From an uncultured Piscinibacter sp. (lineage in GTDB: Bacteria > Pseudomonadota > Gammaproteobacteria > Burkholderiales > Burkholderiaceae_C), in assembly GCF_937952055.1 (NCBI RefSeq), contig NZ_CALFYO010000033.1, positions 62,001 to 126,000 of the forward strand: DNA of 64,000 nucleotides. The letters are read 5' to 3'. Below, one piece after another: positions 17,825-27,351 of this stretch (its first letter is position 1; every line of letters begins with the position of its first letter). The position numbers and the translations under genes are program-made. Under the pieces are notes generated by a model that had not been told where the DNA came from, made no database searches, and was given only the letters and a program-made list of their open reading frames with translations.

Positions 17825-18958
17825 ATGGAGAACATCTACCTCACCCCCGAGCACCAGACGCTGCGCGACCAGGTGGCGCGCTTCCTCGCGCGCGAGGTCG
17901 AGCCGTTCGCCGAGCAGTGGGAGCGCGACGGCTGCGTGCCGCGCGAGGTGCTGCGCAAGATGGGCGACGCCGGCTTTCTCGGGTTGATGTACGCGTCGCG
18001 GCACGGTGGCGCCGAGGCCGACGCGCTGACCAACCTGGTGTTCGCCGAGGCCTTGTCGCAGTCGACCTACGGCGGCTTCATCATCACGGTGCTCGTGCAC
18101 ACCGACATGGCCAGCCCGCACCTGCACCATGCCGGCAACGCCGCGCAGCAGGCGGCCTACATGCCCGGCGTGATCGCCGGCCGCACCATCACCGCGGTGG
18201 GCATCACCGAGCCGGGCGCGGGCTCGGACGTGGCCGGCCTGAAGACCACCGCACGGCGCGAGGGCGACGAGTGGGTGCTGAACGGAAGCAAGCTCTTCAT
18301 CACCAACGGCGTGCACGCCGACCTGTACTTCATCGCCGCGCGCACTGGCACGGCCCGGCACGCGCTCTCGATGTTCATCGTCGAGAAGGGAACGCCTGGC
18401 TTCAGCGTCGGCCGCTCTCTGGAGAAGACCGGCTGGCTGTCGTCGGACACGGCGGAACTGGTCTTCGAGGACTGCCGCATTCCGGCCGAGAACCTGCTCG
18501 GCGAGCAGGACAAGGGCTTTTACTCGGTGATGAAGAACTTCCAGACCGAGCGCATCGCCCTGGCCGCGATGGCGATCGGGCACTGCACGCGGGCGCTGGA
18601 ACTGACGCTCGAGTACGTGCGCGACCGCCGCGCCTTCGGTGCCACGCTGTTCGACAAGCAGGTGGTGCGCCAGCGTCTGGCGATGCTCGACGCCAAGGTG
18701 CGTGCCGCACGACAGTACCTCTACCACTGCGGCTGGCTGGTCACGCAGGGCCGCGATGTGGTGCAGGACGTGTCGCTGCTCAAGTCGCTCACCGGCGAGC
18801 TGGTCAACGAGGTGGTGCAGGCCTGCCAGCAGTTCCACGGCGGCATGGGCTACATGCGCGGCACGGCGATCGAACGGCTGTGGCGCGACGCTCGCATCCT
18901 GGCCATTGGCGGCGGCGCCACGGAAGTGATGCTCGACGAAGCCGCCAAGCGCTACTGA
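17825..18958 (+). CDS. Acyl-CoA dehydrogenase within liu operon (IVD-like catalytic site)
   Basis: 377 residues from ATG 17825 (MENIYLTPEHQTLRDQV). Family motifs: ITEPGAGSDVAGLKTTA, FITNGVHADLYF, QFHGGMGYMRGTAIERLWRD. The usual C-terminal YEGT glutamate is absent (ILAIGGGATEVM). A glutamate does occur in the helix FQTERIALAAMAIG, where isovaleryl-CoA and long-chain dehydrogenases place their base. It may therefore act on a branched or longer acyl-CoA. It is 11 bp after liuB and 9 bp before liuC, in the LiuR-controlled operon. Confidence 0.88.
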   Translation: MENIYLTPEHQTLRDQVARFLAREVEPFAEQWERDGCVPREVLRKMGDAGFLGLMYASRHGGAEADALTNLVFAEALSQSTYGGFIITVLVHTDMASPHLHHAGNAAQQAAYMPGVIAGRTITAVGITEPGAGSDVAGLKTTARREGDEWVLNGSKLFITNGVHADLYFIAARTGTARHALSMFIVEKGTPGFSVGRSLEKTGWLSSDTAELVFEDCRIPAENLLGEQDKGFYSVMKNFQTERIALAAMAIGHCTRALELTLEYVRDRRAFGATLFDKQVVRQRLAMLDAKVRAARQYLYHCGWLVTQGRDVVQDVSLLKSLTGELVNEVVQACQQFHGGMGYMRGTAIERLWRDARILAIGGGATEVMLDEAAKRY

Positions 18959-18967
18959 GGAACGACG

Positions 18968-19750
18968 ATGACCACCACGCTCGACGTCCAGCGCAGCGGC
19001 CCCGTGGCCCGCGTGTACCTGAACCGCCCCGAGGTGCGCAACGCCTTCAACGACGGCGTGATCGCCGAACTGACGCAGGCCTTCGCGGCGCTCGGCGCCG
19101 ACGCCACGCTGCGCTGCATCGTGCTCGGTGGCCACGGCAAGGCCTTCTGCGCCGGGGCCGACCTGAACTGGATGCGCACCATGGCCGGCTACAGCTGGGA
19201 GCAGAACCGCGCCGACGCGCAGGCGCTGGCCGACATGCTGTGGACGATCTACAGCTGTCCGGTGCCGGTGGTTGGCCGCGTGCACGGCGACTGCTACGCG
19301 GGCGGGCTGGGCCTCGCGTCGGTGTGCGACGTGCTGGTGGCGGCCGAGGGCGTGCAGTTCTGCCTCAGCGAGGCGAAGCTGGGTCTGCTGCCGGCCACCA
19401 TCGGGCCCTATGTCGTGAAGGCGATGGGCGAGCAGGCGGCGCGCCGCTGGTTCGTCACCGCCGAGCGCTTCTCGGCGGCGCAAGCGCAGGCCATGGGCTT
19501 CGTGCACGAATGCGTGGCGTCCGAAGCGCTGGACGCGAAGGTCGACGAGCTCGTCGCCGCGCTGGTGGCCAACGGCCCGATGGCGGTGCGCGCCTGCAAG
19601 AAGCTCGTGCAGGACGTGGCCGGCCGGCCGATCGATGCCGAACTGCGCGCCGATACCGCACGCCGCATCGCCGACATCCGCGCCAGCGACGAGGGCCGTG
19701 AAGGCATCCAGTCCTTCCTCGGCAAGCGCGCGCCCGACTGGCTGGGCTGA
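18968..19750 (+). CDS. liuC: Methylglutaconyl-CoA hydratase (enoyl-CoA hydratase family)
   Basis: 260 residues, crotonase fold. The oxyanion-hole loops are AFCAGADLNWMR (~62-73) and VHGDCYAGGLGLASVCD (~105). A catalytic glutamate is in LSEAKLGLLPATIGPYV. It hydrates 3-methylglutaconyl-CoA to 3-hydroxy-3-methylglutaryl-CoA, the fourth step of leucine breakdown. Assignment to LiuC rests on family plus its place between liuB and liuD. A GAGGAACG ribosome site precedes the ATG. Confidence 0.92.
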   Translation: MTTTLDVQRSGPVARVYLNRPEVRNAFNDGVIAELTQAFAALGADATLRCIVLGGHGKAFCAGADLNWMRTMAGYSWEQNRADAQALADMLWTIYSCPVPVVGRVHGDCYAGGLGLASVCDVLVAAEGVQFCLSEAKLGLLPATIGPYVVKAMGEQAARRWFVTAERFSAAQAQAMGFVHECVASEALDAKVDELVAALVANGPMAVRACKKLVQDVAGRPIDAELRADTARRIADIRASDEGREGIQSFLGKRAPDWLG

Positions 19751-19755
19751 TCGAC

Positions 19756-20376
19756 ATGACGGACACGCTGGACACCGCGCAGCTGCTCGCCATTGCCGCT
19801 GCCCTCGGCTGGGCGAGCGGCATGCGGCTGTACCTGGTCGTCTTCCTGACCGGCGCGGCCGGCTGGTTCGGCTGGGTCGAGCTGCCGGCCGGCCTGAGGG
19901 TGCTGCAACACCCGGCCCTGCTGGGCGCCAGCGGATTCATGCTGCTCGCCGAGTTCTTCGCCGACAAGATCCCAGGCATCGACACGCTGTGGGACCTCGT
20001 CCACACGCTGGTGCGCATCCCGGCCGGTGCCGCGCTGGCCGCGTCGGTGTTCGGCGCCGATCAGGGCACCTGGGCGATGGCCGCCGCATTGATGGGGGGC
20101 ACGCTGGCCGCCACCAGCCATGTGGCCAAGGCCACCACGCGGGCGGCCGTCAACACCTCGCCGGAGCCCTTCTCCAACGTCGGGTTATCGCTGCTCGGCG
20201 ATGCCTTCGTGCCCGCCGCGCTGTGGCTGTCCTGGACGCACCCGTTGGCGCTGGCCGTCGTGCTGGCGATCGCCATCGTCCTGGCCATCGCGCTCATCGT
20301 CGTGTTCTCGAAGTTCCTGCGAGCGCTCGCGCGCCGCGCCACCGTCTGGCTGCGTGGCGGCCAGCCGACCGTCTGA
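19756..20376 (+). CDS. DUF4126 membrane protein
   Basis: 206 residues, with about five to six hydrophobic helices. The motifs LGWASGMRLYLVVFLTG, FFADKIPGIDTLWDLVHTLVR and ATSHVAKATTRAAVNTSPEPFSN are typical of DUF4126 proteins. No function is known. It is 5 bp after liuC and 18 bp before liuD, so it must be transcribed with the leucine genes. A role in transport or membrane anchoring for the pathway is only a guess. Confidence 0.85.
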   Translation: MTDTLDTAQLLAIAAALGWASGMRLYLVVFLTGAAGWFGWVELPAGLRVLQHPALLGASGFMLLAEFFADKIPGIDTLWDLVHTLVRIPAGAALAASVFGADQGTWAMAAALMGGTLAATSHVAKATTRAAVNTSPEPFSNVGLSLLGDAFVPAALWLSWTHPLALAVVLAIAIVLAIALIVVFSKFLRALARRATVWLRGGQPTV

Positions 20377-20394
20377 GGTCTGACCGAGGTCCGC

Positions 20395-22395
<2,001 letters not shown>

Positions 22396-22399
22396 GCGC

Positions 22400-22753
22400 T
22401 CAGCCGTGGCGCGGCGCGTTGCCGCGGCGCACCCAGGTGGACGGCTTGAGCCAGCTCGTCGTGGGCTCTGCCTTGACGTCCAGTTCGACGGGGCGCGACA
22501 CGCCGAAGCCGGAGGTGTCGCCGGCCCAGGCCGTTTCCTGCGGCGCGGCGCCGGTGGACTGTTCCGTGCCCAGGCGCAGCTGCCGGGCCATGGTGGCCAG
22601 CTCGGGGTCGCCCGAGGCCTCGCAGACCCAGATCGCTTCGCGGACGTCGCCCGCGCCCTTCATCAGGTCTCCGATCTCCACCTTCTCGCCGTAGTGGCGA
22701 AGCAGCGCAAAATGAATGCGGGTGGCGAGGCGGAGGCGGGTGCTGGTGTCCAC
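22400..22753 (-). CDS. Hypothetical protein, small soluble
   Basis: About 117 residues if started at the GTG at 22753 (VDTSTRLRLATRIHFALLRHYGE), which has AGGA at suitable spacing. An ATG at 22807 would add 18 residues but has no convincing ribosome site. The first 60 residues form an amphipathic helical domain (GEKVEIGDLMKGAGDVREAIWVCEA), and the C-terminal half is low in structure. I recognise no family; similar short proteins exist in Burkholderiales genomes. It is divergent from liuE. Confidence 0.65.
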   Translation of the reverse strand: MDTSTRLRLATRIHFALLRHYGEKVEIGDLMKGAGDVREAIWVCEASGDPELATMARQLRLGTEQSTGAAPQETAWAGDTSGFGVSRPVELDVKAEPTTSWLKPSTWVRRGNAPRHG

Positions 22754-22860
22754 TGCATGTCCTGATTCGGTGTTTGTATCTTGCTGTATCAATCGCCGGA
22801 CCGCCATCCCTAGCCAAGGGGTAACGTGGCGTAACGGCGGGTTTGAGTGAGACTTTTTTC

Positions 22861-23775
22861 ATGATTCCATCGACTGTCAGCATCGTCGACGTCGGGCCGC
22901 GGGACGGATTGCAGAACGAGAAGCAGCCCGTCGAGACCGCGCACAAGGTCGAGCTGGTGCACCGGCTGCAGGCGGCTGGCCTGCGCGAGATCGAGGTCAC
23001 CAGCTTCGTCAGCCCGAAGTGGGTGCCGCAGATGGCGGACAACGCGGCGGTGATGGCCGGCATCGCGCGGCGCGCGGACGTTCGCTACTCGGTGCTGACG
23101 CCGAACCTGAAGGGCCTGGAAGCGGCCCTGCCGACGAAGCCTGACGAGGTGGTGGTGTTCGGCGCGGCCAGCGAGGCCTTCAGCCAGCGCAACATCAACT
23201 GCTCGATCGCCGAGTCGGTGGAGCGCTTCGCGCCGGTGGTGGCGTTGGCTCACGGGCGGGGTCTGAAGGTGCGCGCCGCGGTGTCCTGTGCGCTCGGCTG
23301 CCCTTACCAGGGCGAGGTGAGCGCCGACGAGGTCGAGCACGTGGTGAAGCTGATGAAGGCGATCGGCGTGGACCACTGTGGCATCGCAGACACCATCGGC
23401 GTGGGCACGCCCAAGCGTGTGCAGGCGGCGATGGAGCGCGCGCTGAAGCATTTCCCGCTCGCCGAGGTCAGTGGCCACTTCCACGACACCTACGGCCAGG
23501 CGCTGGCCAACATCTACGCCTGCCTGGAGATGGGCGTCCACGTCTTCGATGCCAGCGTGGCCGGCCTCGGCGGCTGCCCCTACGCCAAGGGAGCCACCGG
23601 CAACGTGGCCACCGAGGACGTGGTGTTCATGCTCGACGGGCTGGGCATCGCCACCGGCATCGACCTCGACGCGCTGGTCGATGCCGGTGCCTACATCTCC
23701 GGCGTGCTCGGCCGTGCGCCGGCGTCGCGCGCCGCCAAGGCGCTGCTGGCCAAGCGCGACAAGGCTGCCGCGTGA
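22861..23775 (+). CDS. liuE: Hydroxymethylglutaryl-CoA lyase
   Basis: 304 residues from ATG 22861 (MIPSTVSIVDVGPRDGLQNE); an in-frame TTG at 22843 is less likely. TIM-barrel of the HMGL-like family. The metal-binding Asp and catalytic Arg are in VDVGPRDGLQNE, the histidines in GHFHDTYGQAL, and the catalytic cysteine loop is AGLGGCPYAKGATGN. It splits 3-hydroxy-3-methylglutaryl-CoA into acetyl-CoA and acetoacetate, the last step of leucine degradation. No LiuR-like palindrome is visible in the 107-bp upstream gap. Also known as mvaB. Overlaps the next gene by 4 bp (GTGA). Confidence 0.95.
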   Translation: MIPSTVSIVDVGPRDGLQNEKQPVETAHKVELVHRLQAAGLREIEVTSFVSPKWVPQMADNAAVMAGIARRADVRYSVLTPNLKGLEAALPTKPDEVVVFGAASEAFSQRNINCSIAESVERFAPVVALAHGRGLKVRAAVSCALGCPYQGEVSADEVEHVVKLMKAIGVDHCGIADTIGVGTPKRVQAAMERALKHFPLAEVSGHFHDTYGQALANIYACLEMGVHVFDASVAGLGGCPYAKGATGNVATEDVVFMLDGLGIATGIDLDALVDAGAYISGVLGRAPASRAAKALLAKRDKAAA

Positions 23776-24263
23776 GTGCCGTGCTGAACGACAGGCCGGA
23801 GGGCTTCAGGCGCGTCACGCAGGCGCTCGCCGAGCGCGGCCATCCGCATGCGCCGTTGTGGCTGGAGGTGGCGGCACGCACCTCGCAGGAGGCCGCCGAT
23901 GCGCTCGGTGTGCAGGTCGGCCAGATCGCCAAGAGCGTGGTCTTCCGGCGCAAGTCCGACGAGGCCGCGGTGCTGGTGGTGACCTCGGGCGACAGGCGCG
24001 TCGACGAGAAGAAGGTCGCCGCGCAGGTCGGCGCGCTCGGCCGCGCCGATGCGGAGTTCGTCAAGGCGCGCACCGGCTTCACCATCGGTGGGGTTTCGCC
24101 GCTGGCGCATGCCACACCGCCGGTGACGCTGATCGACCGCGAGCTGTTCCGCTTCGAGGAGATCTGGGCCGCGGCCGGCCATCCGAACGGCGTGTTCAGG
24201 CTCAGCCCGGCGCAGCTGGAGGCGCTGACCGGCGCGCCGGTGGCCGACGTGGTGCAGGCATGA
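23772..24263 (+). CDS. YbaK/ProX-type aminoacyl-tRNA deacylase domain protein
   Basis: 163 residues starting with GTG in a GTGA overlap with liuE. YbaK/EbsC fold: GVQVGQIAKSVVFRRKSD with the catalytic lysine, VLVVTSGDRRVDEKKVAAQVG, and the C-terminal GGVSPLAHATPPVTLIDREL loop. This family hydrolyses mischarged Cys- or Ala-tRNA(Pro) or free-standing analogues. The specific substrate is not clear. It starts a tight chain of four genes (liuE-ybaK-DUF1289-isomerase) each overlapping by 4 bp. Confidence 0.9.
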   Translation: MSAVLNDRPEGFRRVTQALAERGHPHAPLWLEVAARTSQEAADALGVQVGQIAKSVVFRRKSDEAAVLVVTSGDRRVDEKKVAAQVGALGRADAEFVKARTGFTIGGVSPLAHATPPVTLIDRELFRFEEIWAAAGHPNGVFRLSPAQLEALTGAPVADVVQA

Positions 24264-24466
24264 CGCCCGCGAGCTCCGGCGTGCCTTCGCCGTGCATCAG
24301 CGTGTGCAGGATGGATGCGGACACGGGCTGGTGCGAAGGCTGCCTGCGCACCCTCGACGAGATCGCGAACTGGTCGGTGATGGCCGACGAGGACAAGCGC
24401 GCGGTGTGGAAGCTGCTGCCGGCGCGGCGCGAGGCATTCGCGGCGCTGAAGGACGCGGCCCCATGA
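24260..24466 (+). CDS. DUF1289 cysteine-containing small protein
   Basis: 68 residues, ATGA overlap at both ends. The pattern PCISVCRMDADTGWCEGCLR holds four cysteines in the spacing typical of DUF1289 (a predicted iron-sulphur or zinc site). The tail ANWSVMADEDKRAVWKLLPAR is the usual helical end. Function unknown. Confidence 0.88.
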   Translation: MTPASSGVPSPCISVCRMDADTGWCEGCLRTLDEIANWSVMADEDKRAVWKLLPARREAFAALKDAAP

Positions 24467-25104
24467 AGCAGCTGCAGTTCTGGTTCGATCCCGTTTCGCC
24501 CTACGCCCATCTCGCCTTCGAGCAATTGCCGCAGGCGCTGGAAGGCCTGTCCTATAGCGTCGACTACCGTCCCATCCTGTTCGCCGGGCTGCTCAAGCAA
24601 TGGGGCCAGAAGGGCCCGGCCGAGATCGAACCGAAGCGCGCCTGGACCTTCCGCCAGGTCGCATGGCAGGCGCACCGCCTCGGCATCGAGATCGCCACGC
24701 CGGCGCAGCACCCGTTCAACCCGCTCGCGCTGCTGCGCCTGCTGCACGCCTGCGCACCCGCGGGCGGCTCGCCCAACCGCTGGCAGTGCGAGCAGGTCTT
24801 CCACCATGTCTGGCATGGTGGCGGAGATGCCAACGACGCACGGCGCCTGGCCGATCTGCGCACGACTCTCGCACCGGCGACCGACCCGGACGCCGACGCG
24901 ATCAAGCAGTCGCTGAAGGACCTCACCGCGCAGGCCATCGCGCGAGGTGTCTTCGGCGTGCCCACCGTCGAGGTCGACGGCCGCTTGTTCTGGGGCCTCG
25001 ACGGGCTCGACATGCTTGCCGCCTGCCTGCGCGGCGACGCCTGGTTCGACGCGCCCGACTGGAGCGCTGCCGCGCAAACGCGCCCCGGCGTCACGCGCGG
25101 TTGA
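24463..25104 (+). CDS. 2-hydroxychromene-2-carboxylate isomerase/DsbA-like protein (second copy)
   Basis: 213 residues from ATG 24463, overlapping DUF1289 by 4 bp. Thioredoxin-like HCCA isomerase family. The N-terminal QFWFDPVSPYAHLAFEQLP holds the conserved serine and FxDxxSPY pattern, and GVFGVPTVEVDGRLFWGLD is the cis-Pro region and C-terminal motif. Only distantly similar to the copy at 14914. Substrate unknown. It ends the liuE transcript unit. Confidence 0.88.
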   Translation: MKQLQFWFDPVSPYAHLAFEQLPQALEGLSYSVDYRPILFAGLLKQWGQKGPAEIEPKRAWTFRQVAWQAHRLGIEIATPAQHPFNPLALLRLLHACAPAGGSPNRWQCEQVFHHVWHGGGDANDARRLADLRTTLAPATDPDADAIKQSLKDLTAQAIARGVFGVPTVEVDGRLFWGLDGLDMLAACLRGDAWFDAPDWSAAAQTRPGVTRG

Positions 25105-25111
25105 CACCGCT

Positions 25112-25170
25112 GTCAGCCTTGCCTCAGTTCCGCGTCAGCGGGTGTTGGTTCAGCGTCAGAGGTGGGTCAG
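25112..25170. promoter_or_regulatory. Helically phased GTCAG repeats before DUF485-actP
   Basis: GTCAG occurs at 25112, 25134, 25155 and 25166, spaced 22, 21 and 11 bp, i.e. two, two and one helical turns. The two central copies are part of a longer repeat (GCGTCAGCGG and GCGTCAGAGG, 21 bp apart). The array lies 62-120 bp upstream of the DUF485 ATG in the only sizeable gap before the operon. It looks like an activator-binding array; the protein that binds it is not known. Confidence 0.5.
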
Positions 25171-25231
25171 ACGGGCTGCGGATGATGCACGCAGGGCTCC
25201 GCCGGAGCCAGGAAAGCGTGAGGAGACCCGC

Positions 25232-25540
25232 ATGGACGACGATCTCGTTCGAAAGATTTCGACCCATCCCAAGTACCTGGAGCTGAAGGCCAAGCGCACC
25301 GGCTTCGGGTGGTGGCTGACGCTGGCGATGATGCTCGTGTACTACGGCTTCATCCTGCTGGTGGCCTTCAACAAACCCTTCCTGTCGCAGCGCATGGGCG
25401 ACGGCGTGATGACGGTGGGCATTCCCATCGGCTTCGGCGTGATCGTCTTCACCGTGGTGATCACGGCCTTCTACGTGCTGCGTGCCAACAAGCAGTACGA
25501 CGACCTGACCGAGGCCGTGCGCCAGGGAGTGCTGAAATGA
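25232..25540 (+). CDS. DUF485 membrane protein, actP partner
   Basis: 102 residues. Two membrane helices (WWLTLAMMLVYYGFILLVAF and IPIGFGVIVFTVVITAFYVL) and the DUF485 signature FNKPFLSQ are visible. DUF485 proteins (YjcH in Escherichia coli) are almost always encoded just before the acetate permease ActP, as here with a 4-bp ATGA overlap. The role is thought to be accessory to acetate uptake. A GAGGAG site precedes the ATG. Confidence 0.93.
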   Translation: MDDDLVRKISTHPKYLELKAKRTGFGWWLTLAMMLVYYGFILLVAFNKPFLSQRMGDGVMTVGIPIGFGVIVFTVVITAFYVLRANKQYDDLTEAVRQGVLK

Positions 25541-27264
25541 TCCGCTTGAACGACACCCTGCGCCGCGGGCTCACGCTGGCCGCGTTGATGGGCGCGGCCG
25601 GCGCCGCGCTGGCCGCCGGTGCCGACCTCGGCCAGGCGCAGAAGCAGGCGACCAACTGGACCGCCATCGGCATGTTCGGCGTGTTCGTGATCTTCACGCT
25701 GTTCATCACCAAGTGGGCGGCCGCGCGCACCAAGAGCGCGGCCGACTTCTACACCGCCGGCGGCGGCATCACCGGCTTCCAGAACGGCCTGGCGATCGCC
25801 GGCGACTACATGTCGGCGGCCTCCTTCCTCGGCATCTCGGCGGCGGTGATGGCCTCCGGCTTCGACGGCCTGATCTACTCGATCGGCTTCCTCGTCGGCT
25901 GGCCGGTGATCACCTTCCTGATGGCCGAGCGGCTGCGCAACCTCGGCAAGTTCACCTTCGCCGACGTGGCCGCATTCCGCTTCGAGCAGACGCCGGTGCG
26001 CATGTTCGCGGCCTCGGGCACGCTGGTCGTGGTGGCCTTCTACCTGATCGCGCAGATGGTCGGCGCGGGCCAGCTCATCAAGCTGCTGTTCGGCCTGGAG
26101 TACTGGATCGCGGTGGTCATCGTCGGCGCGCTGATGATGGTCTACGTGCTGTTCGGCGGCATGACGGCCACCACCTGGGTGCAGATCATCAAGGCCTGCC
26201 TGCTGCTCGGCGGCGCGACCTTCATGGCCTTCATGGTGATGTGGAACTTCGGCTTCAGCCCCGAGGCGATGTTCGCCAAGGCGGTGCAGATCAAGGCCGA
26301 CCTCGCCACGGCCGGGGGCAAGACGCCTGACGAGGCGGCCAAGCTCGGCCAGTCGATCATGGGCCCGGGCAACTTCGTGAAGGACCCGATCTCGGCGATC
26401 AGCTTCGGCATGGCGCTGATGTTCGGCACCGCCGGCCTGCCGCACATCCTGATGCGCTTCTTCACCGTGCCCTCGGCCAAGGAAGCGCGCAAGAGCGTGA
26501 TGTGGGCCACCGGCTGGATCGGCTACTTCTACTTGCTGACCTTCATCATCGGCTTCGGCGCGATCACCTTCGTGCTGACCAACCCGCAGTTCCTCGACGC
26601 CAAGGGCGGCCTGGTCGGCGGCGGCAACATGGCGGCCATCCACCTGGCCAACGCGGTGGGCGGCAACGTGTTCCTCGGCTTCATCTCGGCGGTGGCGTTC
26701 GCGACCATCCTCGCGGTGGTGGCCGGCCTGACGCTGTCGGGCGCATCGGCGGTGTCGCACGACATCTACGCCACGATCGTCAAGAAGGGCCAGGCCGACA
26801 GTGCGGCCGAGCTGCGCGTCTCGAAGATCACCACCATCGCCCTGGGCATCGTCGCGGTGGTGCTGGGCATCGCCTTCGAGAAGCAGAACATCGCCTTCAT
26901 GGTGTCGCTGGCCTTCGCGATCGCCGCCTCGGCCAACTTCCCGGTGCTCTTCATGAGCGTGCTGTGGAAGGACTGCACGACCAAGGGCGCGGTGATCGGC
27001 GGCTTCCTCGGGCTGATCTCGTCGGTGGTGCTGACCGTGGTCTCGCCGTCGGTGTGGGAAGCCACGCTGGGCAACCCCAAGGGCTCGGCGCTGTTCCCCT
27101 ACACCTCGCCGGCGCTGTTCTCCATGACCATCGGCTTCGTCGGCATCTGGCTGTTCTCGGTGCTCGACCGCGGCGCCCGCGCCCGGGAGGACCGCGCGGG
27201 CTTCCTCGCCCAGCAGGTGCGTTCGGAGACGGGCATCGGCGCGGCCGGCGCGTCGGGGCATTGA
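25537..27264 (+). CDS. actP: Cation/acetate symporter ActP
   Basis: 575 residues, sodium:solute symporter family. An N-terminal signal-like segment (RGLTLAALMGAAGAALAAGA) is followed by 13 or so helices. Family motifs: FYTAGGGITGFQNGLAIAGDYMSAASFLGISA, LLFGLEYWIAVV and the GTAGLPHILMRFFTVPSAKEARKS signature of ActP-type acetate/glycolate permeases. It imports acetate with a cation. Coupled to DUF485 and followed by a strong terminator at 27300. A second, different symporter of this family is at 36859. Confidence 0.95.
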   Translation: MIRLNDTLRRGLTLAALMGAAGAALAAGADLGQAQKQATNWTAIGMFGVFVIFTLFITKWAAARTKSAADFYTAGGGITGFQNGLAIAGDYMSAASFLGISAAVMASGFDGLIYSIGFLVGWPVITFLMAERLRNLGKFTFADVAAFRFEQTPVRMFAASGTLVVVAFYLIAQMVGAGQLIKLLFGLEYWIAVVIVGALMMVYVLFGGMTATTWVQIIKACLLLGGATFMAFMVMWNFGFSPEAMFAKAVQIKADLATAGGKTPDEAAKLGQSIMGPGNFVKDPISAISFGMALMFGTAGLPHILMRFFTVPSAKEARKSVMWATGWIGYFYLLTFIIGFGAITFVLTNPQFLDAKGGLVGGGNMAAIHLANAVGGNVFLGFISAVAFATILAVVAGLTLSGASAVSHDIYATIVKKGQADSAAELRVSKITTIALGIVAVVLGIAFEKQNIAFMVSLAFAIAASANFPVLFMSVLWKDCTTKGAVIGGFLGLISSVVLTVVSPSVWEATLGNPKGSALFPYTSPALFSMTIGFVGIWLFSVLDRGARAREDRAGFLAQQVRSETGIGAAGASGH

Positions 27265-27299
27265 ACGGCTGAACCGCCAGACGCACGTCAAGCGACCGG

Positions 27300-27332
27300 A
27301 CGGGACTGCAGGCACACTGCCTGCAGTCCCGT
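27300..27332 (+). terminator. Intrinsic terminator after actP
   Basis: A perfect 15-bp stem (ACGGGACTGCAGGCA) with a CAC loop, followed by TCTCACGTTC. It lies 35 bp after the actP stop and 19 bp before the next ATG. The T-tract is short, but the stem is exceptionally stable. It should separate the actP operon from the DUF294 genes at least partly. Confidence 0.75.
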
Positions 27333-27351
27333 TCTCACGTTCGCACGTCCC

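Noticed and set aside
22822..22840. GTAACGTGGCGTAACGG before liuE as a LiuR site
   Set aside because: It lacks the ACGT-N2-ACGT symmetry of the three clear operators, so I do not count it.
25195..25209. GGCTCC-GCC-GGAGCC hairpin before the DUF485 gene
   Set aside because: Only a 6-bp stem, without a T-tract and upstream of the gene it would terminate; insufficient to call an attenuator.
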